From contig NW_019174048.1 in the NCBI RefSeq assembly GCF_001642475.1, positions 1 through 64,000 on the forward strand: a DNA stretch of 64,000 nucleotides, given 5' to 3'. Shown in pieces: positions 35,770 through 46,151 of the stretch; the stretch's first letter is position 1; each line of letters starts with the position of its first letter. Source of the stretch: Fonsecaea monophora (taxonomy: Eukaryota; Ascomycota; Eurotiomycetes; Chaetothyriales; Herpotrichiellaceae). The notes below the pieces were generated by a model. The model saw nothing but the letters and a program-made list of their open reading frames with translations, was not told the DNA's origin and did no database searches. The position numbers and the translations under genes were made by a program.

Positions 35770-37580
35770 ATGGCTTCCCACGAGGTTCCCCAGGATTACA
35801 TCCATGACTCTGACCAGAGTTCTTCAGCCGGAGTCAAGGTCAACGCCACAGAATTTAAAGAAGACATTGGAAGCGTCACAACCTCAAGAAGGGAGCCACC
35901 TCCATATGTGAAGTCACTCAGTCCAGAGGAACGAAAGGCTGCAGAGCGGGCGCTTGTTCGAAAAATCGACTTTCGACTGATCCCTATGATTGTCATCATG
36001 TTCGTTGATGAGACCTATCCCTATGGGACAAGTATGTGCGAGGCTGACACGCACTCAGGTATATTCTCAACTACCTCGACCGCAACAATATTGCAGCAGC
36101 CAGACTTGCTGGTCTCGAGGACGAGCTGAAACTCCATGGCACGCAGTACCAGACAGCTGGTATGTATTCTGCTCGGTGACCTCTCGAGACAAAGTCGCCC
36201 CTTTTCTGACGATGTTATGCTTCTAGTCAGTATCCTGTTCGTCGGTTACCTCCTGATGCAGATTCCATCCAACCTGTTTCTCAACAAGATCGGCAAGCCC
36301 CGTATATACCTACCCACTGCTATGGTTATTTGGGGGACTATCTCCGCCGCAACTGCTGCTGTCAACTCCTTTGGAGGTCTCATCGCCGTTCGATTCTTTC
36401 TTGGTTTCGTAGAGGCCTGTTACTTCCCAGGCTGCCTGTACTATCTCAGTTCCTGGTTTACTAGGAAGGAGTTGGGTTTCAGGACAGCGCTATTGTACTC
36501 GGGTTCTCTTATCTCGGGTGCCTTTTCGGGCCTGATTGCCGCAGGCATCACCAAGAACATGGATGGAACCGCGGGCTTGCGAGCATGGAGATGGTTATTC
36601 ATCATTGAAGGCTGCGTCACCATTCTGGTCGCGTTACTGGCCATCTTCATCCTGCCCAACTTCCCACGAACGACGCCCTGGCTGAGCGCACAAGAGAAGG
36701 AGCTGGCCGTATGGCGTCTCGAGGAGGACATTGGAGAGGATGATTGGGTGGGTGCCGAGCAACAGACTTTCTGGCATGGTTTCAAGCTCGCCGTCAAGGA
36801 TATCAAGATGTGGATCATGGTGAGTCTTTCGTCCAAAAGCGGTCTCTCTGTCTTGCCTCTTGGTTTCTAACCCGACTGTTCTAGATGCTCATGCTGTTCT
36901 GTATCGTCGCGTCCGGCTCGGTCACCAACTTCTTCCCGACTGTGGTCCAGACGCTTGGATATGGCGACATTGCGTCCCTGCTGCTCACCGCACCGCCCTA
37001 CGTGCTCTGCGTCATCACGGCCTTCTTCAACGCCTGGCACGCTGACCGCACCGGCGAACGCTTCTTCCACGTCACCTTGCCGCTCTACGTGGCTGTGGCA
37101 TCGTTCATCCTCGCCGCCGCGACCACGGCAACCGCTCCGCGCTATCTCGCCATGATGCTCATGGTGCCCGGCGTGTACACGGGCTACGTCGTGGCGCTCG
37201 GCTGGATCAGCAACACGATGCCACGGCCGCCGGCCAAGCGCGCCGCCGCCCTCGCGGCCATCAACGCCGTCAGCAACACCTCGTCCATCTACGCGAGCTA
37301 CATGTTTCCCAAGAGCGACGGCCCGCGCTACGTCCTGGCCATGAGCGTCTGCTCCGCCACGGCCTTTATCGCCATCTGTGCCGCCACCGTGCTCCGGATC
37401 ATCTTGGCAAGGCTGAACCGCAAGCTGGACCGCGGCGAGTGGGTCGAAGGAGCTGTCAATTCCCCCGCTGCCACTGCCGCCGCCAGAGATGGCAAAGGCG
37501 TCGTGGGCAGTTCTGTCCTTGTCCAAGAGGGAGCGGTGCCCGCCGAAGCTGCTGCAAGAGGGTTCCGCTTCTTGTTGTAA
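35770..37580 (+). CDS. MFS transporter, anion:cation symporter (Dal5/Tna1-type)
   Basis: Exons are 35770 to about 36003, 36059-36159, 36227-36819 and 36885-37580, giving about 540 aa. Family signatures are RKIDFRLIPM, YILNYLDRNNIAAARLAGL, FVGYLLMQIPSNL, RFFLGFVEACYFPG, YYLSSWFTRKELGFRTALLYSGSLISGAFSGLIA and WRWLFIIEG. The family imports nicotinate, allantoate, pantothenate, thiamine precursors or similar anions across the plasma membrane; the substrate is unknown. Introns 2 and 3 (67 and 65 nt) splice cleanly. The first junction does not: the frame ends MIVIMFV and resumes at YILNYLD, but no GT donor gives the needed phase 2. A one-base indel, a sequence error or a non-canonical splice is implied. 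The last exon is much richer in G/C at third positions than exons 2-3. Confidence 0.85.
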
Positions 37581-38682
37581 AGCGTCCATAACGTTCGTTT
37601 CCTAGCCGAGCATAGCAGTCAAGATCATGGTGACGGTGAAGTGGTCTCACTGCTCCACCGACTCGACTCGACCGTGTTTTAATACCGCAGTCGAGGTGTG
37701 TATGGATCGACAGATGGCATTGATATAGATATATATCTCCATTATTCATACAACGTCAACGCTAGACATAGACTACCTTAGACTTGGGAAATCAAAGTTG
37801 GATCTAAATCTCACAAGTCTATGGATTCAAAGCTCAACACATACGAGTAAGGACATACAAGTACATGTCTTCTGTCCGCGAGGCTCACTGATGCTCACCG
37901 ATGAGACATGACGCCAGACGACATGCCACCACCGACGGTTGACTCGGGCGATCGAGTCCCATGGCTCATGGTTTATGGTTCATGGTTCATGACCCGTGGT
38001 TCGATCTCCTTGTAATCTCCTCGCCAGGCTCTCCTCGGACGAGTGAACCCGGAGACCCACACGTACCTACATAGATACATATGTATGGAGCGGGATCCTG
38101 GGTTCTGGGTTCTGACATCTGACTTCTTGGACCTCTGGGGAATACTTCGCACCTCCAATTCGAGGCTTTCAAACAACTTACAAGTACATTGCTTTCTTTA
38201 CATGGATGTATATATGTATGTAAGTTGGAGGCACGGAGGCAAGGCTGAACACATACATACATACATACATACATACATACATAGGTGGTAAATCGACGAC
38301 GACGATGACGTTGGACTGAGCTCTCACCGCTCTCATTCCCACGGTGTGTGTGTTACCCAGTGCTGGCCAGCAACCCGTTCGAAGGAGCGGACCATGCCAT
38401 GCCTGTCGTCGCTTTGCAAGGGCTTGACCAGTCAGTGTCGGTGTTGGGCTGCTTTTCTACCTACGCCCGATATCAATGTCGCAGGATAATACGAGAGGTG
38501 TTACACAGAATGCAGGCAGCCATGTGCTGGCAATGCTCAACTGAAGCATCACACGCACGCTCTGGACGTTGATATAGATAGACGCATCGCTCGCACATAA
38601 AGACTTGGGTAGAATATCATAATTGCGCCAAACAACATAATCGGCATCTTGTATTGCTTCTTCTGGTCAACAGTCAACAAAG
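37581..38682. other. Intergenic with simple repeats
   Basis: A 1.1-kb spacer. It holds an imperfect ATGGTTC-type repeat near 37960-37990 and an ACAT microsatellite at 38249-38283. No gene is seen. Confidence 0.5.
38249..38283. repeat. (ACAT)n microsatellite
   Basis: About eight and a half tandem copies of ACAT are seen directly. Similar but interrupted TATG/CATA units occur just upstream. Confidence 0.85.
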
Positions 38683-39684
38683 ATGGTTCAGACTCTTTTC
38701 GATTACCTGACCCAGCGTAATGCGCAATTGGTGGTCCACTTTCCACCACCTACATATACCGACAGTGACATGTGGAATCCGGTCGAGGCAATCGAACCGT
38801 GGGAGGACTTCGACCTCGCAAGCCTCACCCGGCGATATCGTCAGTCTCTAGATGCGGACACAAGTCTAACCAGTACTGTGGAAGCCACCGAAGAAGCTGG
38901 CCACACGGTGATTTGCGACGAAACAGCACTCAACATAGTCCTTGGGAGCACAAATATCAGCATGGTATCTCGCGCTCTCCCTGGGTCATTGTTCCTCTCT
39001 ACCGGATCCCGAATCATGGGAGACCCTACTGTACGGCCTGATTGGGGGGTTGGGGATGCCAGCATCCATTGTCCACATCCAAGGGGTATTTGTCCAGCGC
39101 TCGTCTGCGGAGACACCAAGGTGGGCTGGGACGTTGAGCGTGCGATACGCGTAGTAGGTAATGGTGGCTATGAAGATCGCCCCGACACTCACTTGGTCCG
39201 ACCTTTTGAACAATTGCAGCACTATTGTACTGTATACCGTACGCGATATGGGTTTATCCTGACCAACGAATTTCTGGTCCTTATTCGGCTGAAACTTTCA
39301 CCACCAGCATCCAAGCAGAGGCGTTTTCGGCCACGGAGGCAGACCGTGGCAGGAAGCCATCGACGAGTACTGTCGGACACATCCACTGGTACCAATGTAT
39401 CGGAAGTTTCGGAAACGTTCAGTACAATATCTTTCCAACCAAAGCCACAAGATGAGGACGTGGGTGCATTAGAGGTGAAGATAGTCCCGTGGGATCATGG
39501 TAGCTCGCGGGAGACGATTAACATCAATCTTTACTTCTTGGCTCGCCTGGCAAGTGAAAGCCGAGAACTATCCCACCACTATGAGCCGCTCAATATCGAC
39601 GTCGAAGTTCCGGGAAAAGAGAAACGCAAGAGGCTAGACGACAGCACTGAGCAATCGTCTGGGCGGGGTTCGAGGAAGCCGTGA
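38683..39684 (+). CDS. Fungal hypothetical protein, PD-(D/E)XK nuclease-like
   Basis: A single exon of 333 aa with a clear ATG start (MVQTLFDYLTQRNAQLVVHF). The middle carries ALVCGDTKVGW (Asp144, Lys146), followed by RPFEQLQHYCTVYRTRYGFILTNEFLVLIRL. This resembles fungal families whose D-x-K and following QxxxY segment are thought to be a PD-(D/E)XK nuclease-like core. Such proteins are often fused to or found near fungal protein kinases. The catalytic acid upstream could be in DWGVGDAS. The C-terminal third is Ser/Thr-rich then charged, ending in a Lys/Arg tail. No function is established. It is convergent with the kinase-like gene, with stop codons 97 bp apart. I infer the nuclease-like fold from motif spacing only. 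Confidence 0.75.
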   Translation: MVQTLFDYLTQRNAQLVVHFPPPTYTDSDMWNPVEAIEPWEDFDLASLTRRYRQSLDADTSLTSTVEATEEAGHTVICDETALNIVLGSTNISMVSRALPGSLFLSTGSRIMGDPTVRPDWGVGDASIHCPHPRGICPALVCGDTKVGWDVERAIRVVGNGGYEDRPDTHLVRPFEQLQHYCTVYRTRYGFILTNEFLVLIRLKLSPPASKQRRFRPRRQTVAGSHRRVLSDTSTGTNVSEVSETFSTISFQPKPQDEDVGALEVKIVPWDHGSSRETININLYFLARLASESRELSHHYEPLNIDVEVPGKEKRKRLDDSTEQSSGRGSRKP

Positions 39685-39781
39685 GCGTTGTAAACTGTCA
39701 AGATACAATGCAGCCTGCTGTTCGAAGCAGCAAGGACAGAAGCACCCGGCGAGGAGAAGTCGGCGTTGACAATATCATCGA

Positions 39782-41428
39782 TCAATGACATCGTTTCATC
39801 TCAGCATAGAGTTGTTCCCGGTCCATTACTCTCACCTGCCTCGCATCCCCTGAGAGCGAAGGCGAGCAGAAAAGGGTCCAGAAAAATTGTCGCGTGTCTA
39901 AATTTTCAAGCCAGGCACTGGGTAAAAGTGCGAGGGTAGACCTCTTGGTAGAGTGTGTTGTTGGCTGCTGAGGGCAAACAAGGCTAAGTTGTTCGATGAC
40001 AACACCCGTGGAGTCGACAAGCGACGCGATCTTGCAGCCCATTGATGTAATACTGTTGCCTTTCGCTTCGGAACAAGATGCTGAGACAAACTGGTCAAGA
40101 TGATTCGCCATGGTTATTGTCCATGTGGCTGGCCGTTCAGTTGATGCTGGTTCCAAGAATGGGAGTATTGAAGAAAGTGAGGGGAAGAATGGTCCTACAG
40201 CGCGTTAGCCATACACCTAAAGAACGACTTTGAGAGAGAACAAACCATCGTCCATCATCCTCGCAGACAGAATGATCAGTGCAAGCTCGGTCGCTAATAG
40301 ACTGCGAGGAATACTAGAAGATAGTACTTTGCGGGTGTCCTCCTCCGTCATCCCTAGCAGTTGTTTGAAATGATCGAATAAGTGAGCAGACTTTGCCCTG
40401 AGAGGGTATCAGCATCAAATTGAAATATCGCACTGGATGCCTCCTCACATGTCAAGAACACAGATTCGAATGTTGTCACATTCGACGTCTGCTGCATGTT
40501 TGAGCGATCGCAACCGGACCATACCGATCATCGCGCAGGGTCGCTCCCGCGTGAAGGTATACGCTCGACTAAAGTCGTGTAGGACGATGTCATGTGGTGA
40601 TTTTGGCAGGCCAAAACAATCAAATTTGATGTCGCCATGAAGGATCCCAAGTGCATGAGCAGCCGTTACCTTTGTCAGGCGCTCTTTCAGTACACTCACA
40701 TACCATCTCTCCTCAAGCGGAGATAAGTCCAGTTTCGCAAGCTCAGCCCGTAATATTTCAACATACGGTGCAAAGTCACCGACGTCACGTCCTGAATACA
40801 GATGCCGACCTCTAAGTTTGGTCGTTAGAACGTCAAACACAATGCCGTGGCGAAAGGACGTCCCGCAAAACCTCCGATCGAGACGGGAGGGAGAGACTTC
40901 GAAGGTTCCATGATATCGCCGGAAGAAAGATTGTTGATGTGCAGGGAGGAATTTTCGCATCCTTTCATATGCCCTTGTTTCTAGGGCAAAGGGGCTGACA
41001 TCGTGTCGTACTTTCTGCAGGCTCGGCTTTCGTCTCCAGAGGCGTAATGCTTGTGCTCTTGCCTCCTCATCTGAGTATGGCCTAAACTTTCGCATGTTCA
41101 GCCAATGGTGCTACTCAAAGTCGACGAGAATGGTACTAACCAGTTTTACAGCATAGAGCCTGTTTTCTCTTCTTGCAAGCCATACTTGCGCGGGCGCTCC
41201 TGGCGCGGGATAATTCAAAGGGCGAACCATTTCCAACGAGCCATCATCGAACTGCAGAGGCTCTGTGTCAACATCGGTCGTCCAAGTTCTGTCGGAGATG
41301 CCCTGGAAATCGGCGAGGAATTCCTCTTCCCACGGGAGAGAGCCATCGAGCACAACCCTTTTTCGAGGGTGTTCCTGAGGTGAAGGAGGGATTAGAGGAA
41401 GTTTTCGTTTGTAGACCGCTTCCTGCAT
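39782..41428 (-). CDS. Degenerate protein kinase-like protein
   Basis: Four exons fit: 41428-41141, 41086-40449, 40397-40246 and 40194-39782, giving 496 aa. Splicing gives an N-lobe AQVWLARRENRLYAVKL with a VAVK-type Lys, then FRPYSDEEARAQ and an ETRAYERM helix that can supply the alpha-C Glu. The catalytic loop is ILHGDIKFDCFG: the HGD Asp is kept, but the usual Asn five residues later is Cys. The DFG motif reads HDFSRA, with Ser in place of Gly. No canonical Gly-rich loop or APE is evident. Hence it is probably a weak kinase or pseudokinase; other fungal kinase-like families look similar. Introns are 54, 51 and 51 nt. It converges on the nuclease-like gene, and the two may work together; this is inference. 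Confidence 0.8.
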
Positions 41429-43027
41429 TGGTAGTAGTTTTTAGTCGGAGGGTAACCAAGTTTGGAGGTGCGAGGAACGCGGAAAGGGGCATTGGCGTGT
41501 TGTGACAGGCAGCGACTACAGAGCGAAGGGATACATACTTCACCGTAACATCTATCCTGTCACGTGACCGCGCATCTGGTGAACCTGCGGCTCTTCAGTG
41601 GCAGCTTACACAAGGACCAGGGAGACTAAATGCAGATTTCATTCCGAAGACAGCTTCAATCGGTTGCATAACCGCTTCCCCGTATGCTGCTGCCAGTCGA
41701 GCGAATCACTGAACCCTCAACGAGATGCATCTGTCAGGTGAGGGAACAGCGCCAGAAGAACCTCCCTGCAAGACAAGAAATACCGTTGCAGTGTCTCACA
41801 CAAGCGAGGGCACAGCAAATTAGCCTACAAGTTAAAAGTACCGAGGACCTGGTGCAAGTAGGAGACGGTGAGACCGCAGCGGGTTTTCGGTGTCCGGCTG
41901 GGGTTCGTCACCCTATCAGTCACGATCATTGACAAACGAGAAGAAGAGGTTAGCCACAGCCACAGGGTATTGGCAGGAAACAGACGAAAGGTGATAACGC
42001 CAATGCCAGTGACAGTCACCGGGCTACAAGTAGATATGGCTGTGCACAGTACTTGTACAGCTCGTATACTGCTGCCTCGTACTCGTATACATCTGCTCAG
42101 CCTTGTCTACCAGGGCGGAGCGTTCCGGGGCGGGCCGTTATTTCTAAAGCTCTCCTTTCTCCCCAGCCCTCTTCGTTCCCTCGCCTGTTCTTATTCGTCG
42201 CCAATAGGGCATGCTAGGCGCAGATAATTGGCATCTGCATTCCACGTGCGTCAATGAAGGGAAACTGATAGAAGCCCACATGGCATGCTCGCTAAGAGGA
42301 GCCTGAATAGGATTCGCGAAAATCGCGCTGGTGCCGTGAACGAGTCTTGGATCCGTCTCAGTCCTCGACGGCCACCTCCGTACCCCGTGTATAGCCCGGA
42401 CAAGGCTCAGCAAGGCTGCCCTGCCTCACTCAGACAGAGCGCAAGGTGAGCGCAACGCTGGTATCAAACAGAACAGTCTCCTGAACTAGTGGCTTTCCTA
42501 CCTGTCCATCTGTCCGTCTGATGTTGTCCACCAACTCATCCACTCTCGGGAGCCGCCGCATGCTTGCTTGACCGCTTGTTTTGGCTTCTCTGGCGCACGT
42601 GGCTGGTTCTACCACAAAATAGCTCAGTGTGGCGTGATCTGGCTGAGTTGTGAAGCTGGGCGAGATCTGTGTACCAGAAAAGACCTTGAAGCTGGCACTT
42701 CAGGCAGTTCAAGCCACCATGGAACGTGGCGAGATATGTGGACAACAGTTCAAGTATTTCTTACAAATCCAAGTACTGTCTCTGCTGGTTGAGGTACTCC
42801 GCCGGTCACCACTGGTGGGGGCCTCTACCAAGGCTGTAGCATTGGATGGAGGCATTCGGCGAAGACCTAGTGCATTGAACGCCAACAACGTTATCTGGAC
42901 ATGCTCATGGTTGTGGATAAAGCAACTCCATGGCGGTAGATCGTAGTGTGACTGCGCCTCCGTTACATTCGCTTGTTCCCAAGAAGCCGAAAGAGAGAGA
43001 CGTTCTGGGCGTTTGAAGGCGACACGT
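41429..43027. other. Intergenic, no gene recognised
   Basis: A 1.6-kb spacer with only short frames (for example 42650-42946 plus) and no motif. It holds the promoter of the minus-strand kinase-like gene and the 3' UTR of VPS28. Confidence 0.5.
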
Positions 43028-43753
43028 TCACTGAATGATCGACTTGAATCCATTGTATGCTTGCTCCATGTCGAATGCCAAATCCCGCGCCTGCTCCTCG
43101 CTAAGCTCCTCTGAGGTCTTCATCTGGTTGAGAGTGATCAGCCACTGGATGATCTTGCCACGATGGTCAAAGTCTTGCTCTGTGACTTTGTTCACCGACT
43201 GGATAACGTCTGATAGAAGCGGGTGCAAGGCAGTCTTCGAGACCATGTTCAACCGTAGCGCGTCAAGGAACGTGATGAAATTCTCGGTCGCGACCAAGAT
43301 CAAGCTGCCCGAAAGATTGCCTTGCGGTGCTGTAGATCCAGGAGCAGCCTTGGCCACAGTTATCGTTTCCACACTGGACAGACCGATTTTTAGACGTTCT
43401 TTGGCGCGGGGACACTCGATGTCCCACTTCTGTGTGAATGTATCCAGGTCTCCAAACTCTCGTGCGACACTTTCGTCGCTCAATATTGATCGATACTGCT
43501 TGAGCAGTTTCGAACACATGTCCGAGTATTCCGTCTCTGGTAGCGCATCTTTTATATATGCTTTTTCCAGTCCGTCGATAGTGCGGATGATGCTGTAGAT
43601 CTCGGCTAGGGAGTCGATCAGATCACGTTCGGCAGACGAGTCGGCGAGTTTGACTTCTTCGTCGAGGTTGATCCGCGCGGACAGAGTGTTTGCTGGATAA
43701 GCATAGGGAGTGGGAGCGTAGGCTAGACTGCGGCCTGGAGGGTTGCTGTACAT
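43028..43753 (-). CDS. VPS28: ESCRT-I subunit VPS28
   Basis: A single visible exon of 241 aa starting at 43753 (MYSNPPGRSLAYAPTPYAY). The upstream in-frame extension to 43858 is not family-like. The N-terminal Vps28 core is INLDEEVKLADSSAERDLIDSLAEIYSIIRTIDGLEKAYIKD, then SKLLKQYRSIL. After a short linker with APGSTAPQGNLSG comes the C-terminal four-helix domain: LILVATENFITFLDALRLNMVSKTALHPLLSDVIQSVNKV, GKIIQWLITLNQM and EELSEEQARDLAFDMEQAYNGFKSI. The protein joins Vps23 and Vps37 in ESCRT-I, which sorts ubiquitinated cargo at endosomes. Its C-terminal domain recruits ESCRT-II, and in fungi Vps28 also feeds the alkaline-pH (Rim101/PacC) pathway. It is divergent from NOC2. Confidence 0.95.
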   Translation of the reverse strand: MYSNPPGRSLAYAPTPYAYPANTLSARINLDEEVKLADSSAERDLIDSLAEIYSIIRTIDGLEKAYIKDALPETEYSDMCSKLLKQYRSILSDESVAREFGDLDTFTQKWDIECPRAKERLKIGLSSVETITVAKAAPGSTAPQGNLSGSLILVATENFITFLDALRLNMVSKTALHPLLSDVIQSVNKVTEQDFDHRGKIIQWLITLNQMKTSEELSEEQARDLAFDMEQAYNGFKSIIQ

Positions 43754-44027
43754 TATCTTATGTCGCACCAGCGACAAAGTAGTTGTGCAGGAAGCAGATA
43801 TGGTAGAAACGGACGAAGACAAAGACCACGAGGCTGACCTCGAGATGCGTCTGAACAACTAAGAGGCTGTGAGGGGGAGGATTAGGCGCATGCGGGGAAA
43901 CACCGGCAAAACCTCGGCTTGGCATAATTTTTCCTTAACCTGCAATTGATTTCGCCAAATTGACTCTCTCGTTAGACGACACAAGATCTGGTGTTGCAAG
44001 GAATACCTAACACTCGTAGCCTTCATC
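43754..44027. promoter_or_regulatory. Bidirectional promoter VPS28/NOC2
   Basis: Only 274 bp separate the two start codons, which point away from each other. Both genes are housekeeping, and the interval must drive both. No clear TATA box is seen. Confidence 0.6.
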
Positions 44028-46151
44028 ATGGGCAAGCAGACAAAGGCTACGAAAAAGTTCGAGAAGAACCGCCTCAAAGACACGATCGAACGACGGAAAG
44101 AATTTGCCAAAGTCAAACAGCGGCACCAGCAAAAAGAGAAAAAGAAACAAAAAGCTGCGCTGAGGTCAAAAGACGAGGATGAGAAAGCGGAGTCGGATCT
44201 TGAGGTCGGAGACAATGGAGCCGAGGCTATGAACGAGGACGACTTCTTCCAGGACGCCGTTGATATACCAGAGCACGAGACTCAGTCTCTGAAGAACAAG
44301 GGCGGAAAACGGAAAAGAGAAAAGACCACTGACGAGCCCTCGGATCTTGACGACGATGGCTCGGAAGATGAGTCTGGGGACCACAAAACTCAATTAGCTG
44401 CATTGGCCGAGAAAGACCCTGAGTTCTATAAATACCTGCAGGAAAATGATGCAGAGTTGCTAGAATTCGACGCAGACGATGATCTTGCAGCAGTTGATGA
44501 CCTGAGTGAAGAGGAGCCCCCAACAAAAAAGCAAAAGACAAAAGGGTCCCAGAAAGACGACCCCGAGACAGCGGGTGATGTTACTCTCGCAATGGTAAAG
44601 AAGTGGAAAACCTCCTTGGCCGAACAATTCTCCATAAGAGCTCTCAGACAAGTGGTGCTGGCTTGCCGCGCTGCGGCGCATGCGGACGACGAAGACGACA
44701 AAGTCTTCAGATACAATATTTCGAGTCCAGAGGTGTACCACGAGGTTCTCATAACGGCACTCAAGCAGGTCCCCCCAGTGTTGTCACACCATCTTCCAGT
44801 CAAGGAGTGCGCTGGCGGCAAGTTGCGCATACCGACAGATTCGCCCAAGTTCAAGACTCTTGCACCATTGATCAAATCACACGCCTCCTCTCTACATTAC
44901 TTGCTCAAGAATTTATCCGATACGAAGACATTGAGGTTGACGCTTGAGTCCTTCGAGCCACTCCTCCCGTACCTCCTCCAGTTTCGCAAATTTTTGAAGG
45001 TTCTTACGAAAGCTGTCGCATCTGTTTGGTCCGATAATTCCTCTGATGAAGCAACAAGAATCACCGCTTTCCTCGTTATTCGCCGATTAATGGTCATAGG
45101 TGACGCTGGGATACGCGAGGCTGTCCTGAAGGCGACGTATGAGGGCGTTGTTAAGGGCAGCCGAAACACAACAGTTCACACCCTTGCAGGAATCAACTTG
45201 ATGAAAAACTCGGCAGCAGAAATTTGGGGTATCGACCAAAAGGTCAGCTACACTACAGGCTTCACGTTCATCCGCCAACTTGCCATTCACCTTCGGGGCA
45301 ATATCACCAAACCGACCAAGGATTCATACAAGACAATATACAACTGGCAATTTGTTCACTCTCTTGACTTCTGGTCTCGGGTACTGTCCAGTCACTGCAA
45401 CTGGCTTTTGGAAGCACAGAATGGCAAACCCTCCCAGCTACGTCCTCTCATCTACCCCGTGGTGCAGGTCACTCTTGGCGCTTTGAGGTTGATACCGACC
45501 TCCACATACTTTCCTCTTCGGTTCCAACTGATGCGGTCATTGCTTCGTATCTCACAGGCTACCGAAACATACATACCCTTGTCGGCGGCTCTTTTAGAGG
45601 TCTTAAATTCGGCAGAGATGAAGAAACCTGCAAAAGCTTCCACACTGCGTCCTTTGGATTTTGCATCGAACATCAGGGCCCCATCATCCCTTCTGAAAAC
45701 GAAAGTGTACCAAGATGGTGTCGGCGAACACGTTGTAGAGTTACTGTCCGAATTCCTTGTGCTGTGGACGAAGAGCATTGCATATCCCGAGCTTCAGTTG
45801 CCAGTCGTCATTATGTTGAAGCGGTGGCTCAAAACAGCTTCAAAGCCCACCGGAAACAAGAATGGCAAGCTCAATCAGGCACTTCTTGTGCTGGTCCAAA
45901 AGTCGGAGGCCAATGCTAAATGGATCGAGGAAAGGAGGATCAACGTCAACTTCTCGCCCAAGGATCGGACGGAGGTGGAAACGTTCTTGAAAGACGTGCA
46001 ATGGCAGGACACTCCTCTCGGGGCATTCGTTGTCTCGCAGAGAAAGTTGCGGGAAGAGAGGAGAAAGGTGTTGGAGCAGGGGAGAAAGGAGCAAGAACGA
46101 CGAAAGGCTGCAGAGGAAGAAGCTGCGGACAGTGATATTGAGATTGCTTGA
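44028..46151 (+). CDS. NOC2: Nucleolar complex protein 2 (60S ribosome biogenesis)
   Basis: A single exon of 707 aa. The N terminus (MGKQTKATKKFEKNRLKDTIERRKEFAKVKQRHQQKEKKKQK) is the basic nucleolar-type region. Acidic low-complexity blocks follow (about 70-180). The Noc2 domain is recognised by AIRE-type REAVLKATYEGVVKGSRNTTVHTLAGINLMKNSAAEIWGID and by FTFIRQLAIHLRG, YKTIYNWQFVHSLDFWSRVLS and LRPLIYPVVQVTLGALRLIPTSTYFPLRFQLMRSL. The C-terminal charged helix RKLREERRKVLEQGRKEQERRKAAEEE precedes the end. Noc2 pairs with Noc1 and Noc3 to move pre-60S particles from the nucleolus to the nucleoplasm. No defects are seen. Confidence 0.95.
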   Translation: MGKQTKATKKFEKNRLKDTIERRKEFAKVKQRHQQKEKKKQKAALRSKDEDEKAESDLEVGDNGAEAMNEDDFFQDAVDIPEHETQSLKNKGGKRKREKTTDEPSDLDDDGSEDESGDHKTQLAALAEKDPEFYKYLQENDAELLEFDADDDLAAVDDLSEEEPPTKKQKTKGSQKDDPETAGDVTLAMVKKWKTSLAEQFSIRALRQVVLACRAAAHADDEDDKVFRYNISSPEVYHEVLITALKQVPPVLSHHLPVKECAGGKLRIPTDSPKFKTLAPLIKSHASSLHYLLKNLSDTKTLRLTLESFEPLLPYLLQFRKFLKVLTKAVASVWSDNSSDEATRITAFLVIRRLMVIGDAGIREAVLKATYEGVVKGSRNTTVHTLAGINLMKNSAAEIWGIDQKVSYTTGFTFIRQLAIHLRGNITKPTKDSYKTIYNWQFVHSLDFWSRVLSSHCNWLLEAQNGKPSQLRPLIYPVVQVTLGALRLIPTSTYFPLRFQLMRSLLRISQATETYIPLSAALLEVLNSAEMKKPAKASTLRPLDFASNIRAPSSLLKTKVYQDGVGEHVVELLSEFLVLWTKSIAYPELQLPVVIMLKRWLKTASKPTGNKNGKLNQALLVLVQKSEANAKWIEERRINVNFSPKDRTEVETFLKDVQWQDTPLGAFVVSQRKLREERRKVLEQGRKEQERRKAAEEEAADSDIEIA

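Noticed and set aside
36867..37589. 240-codon minus-strand frame
   Set aside because: It is antisense to the GC-rich last MFS exon; its His/Gly/Arg/Asp-rich composition marks it as a shadow.
38249..38283. Telomere-like repeat
   Set aside because: The unit is ACAT, not TTAGGG, and it is an interstitial microsatellite.
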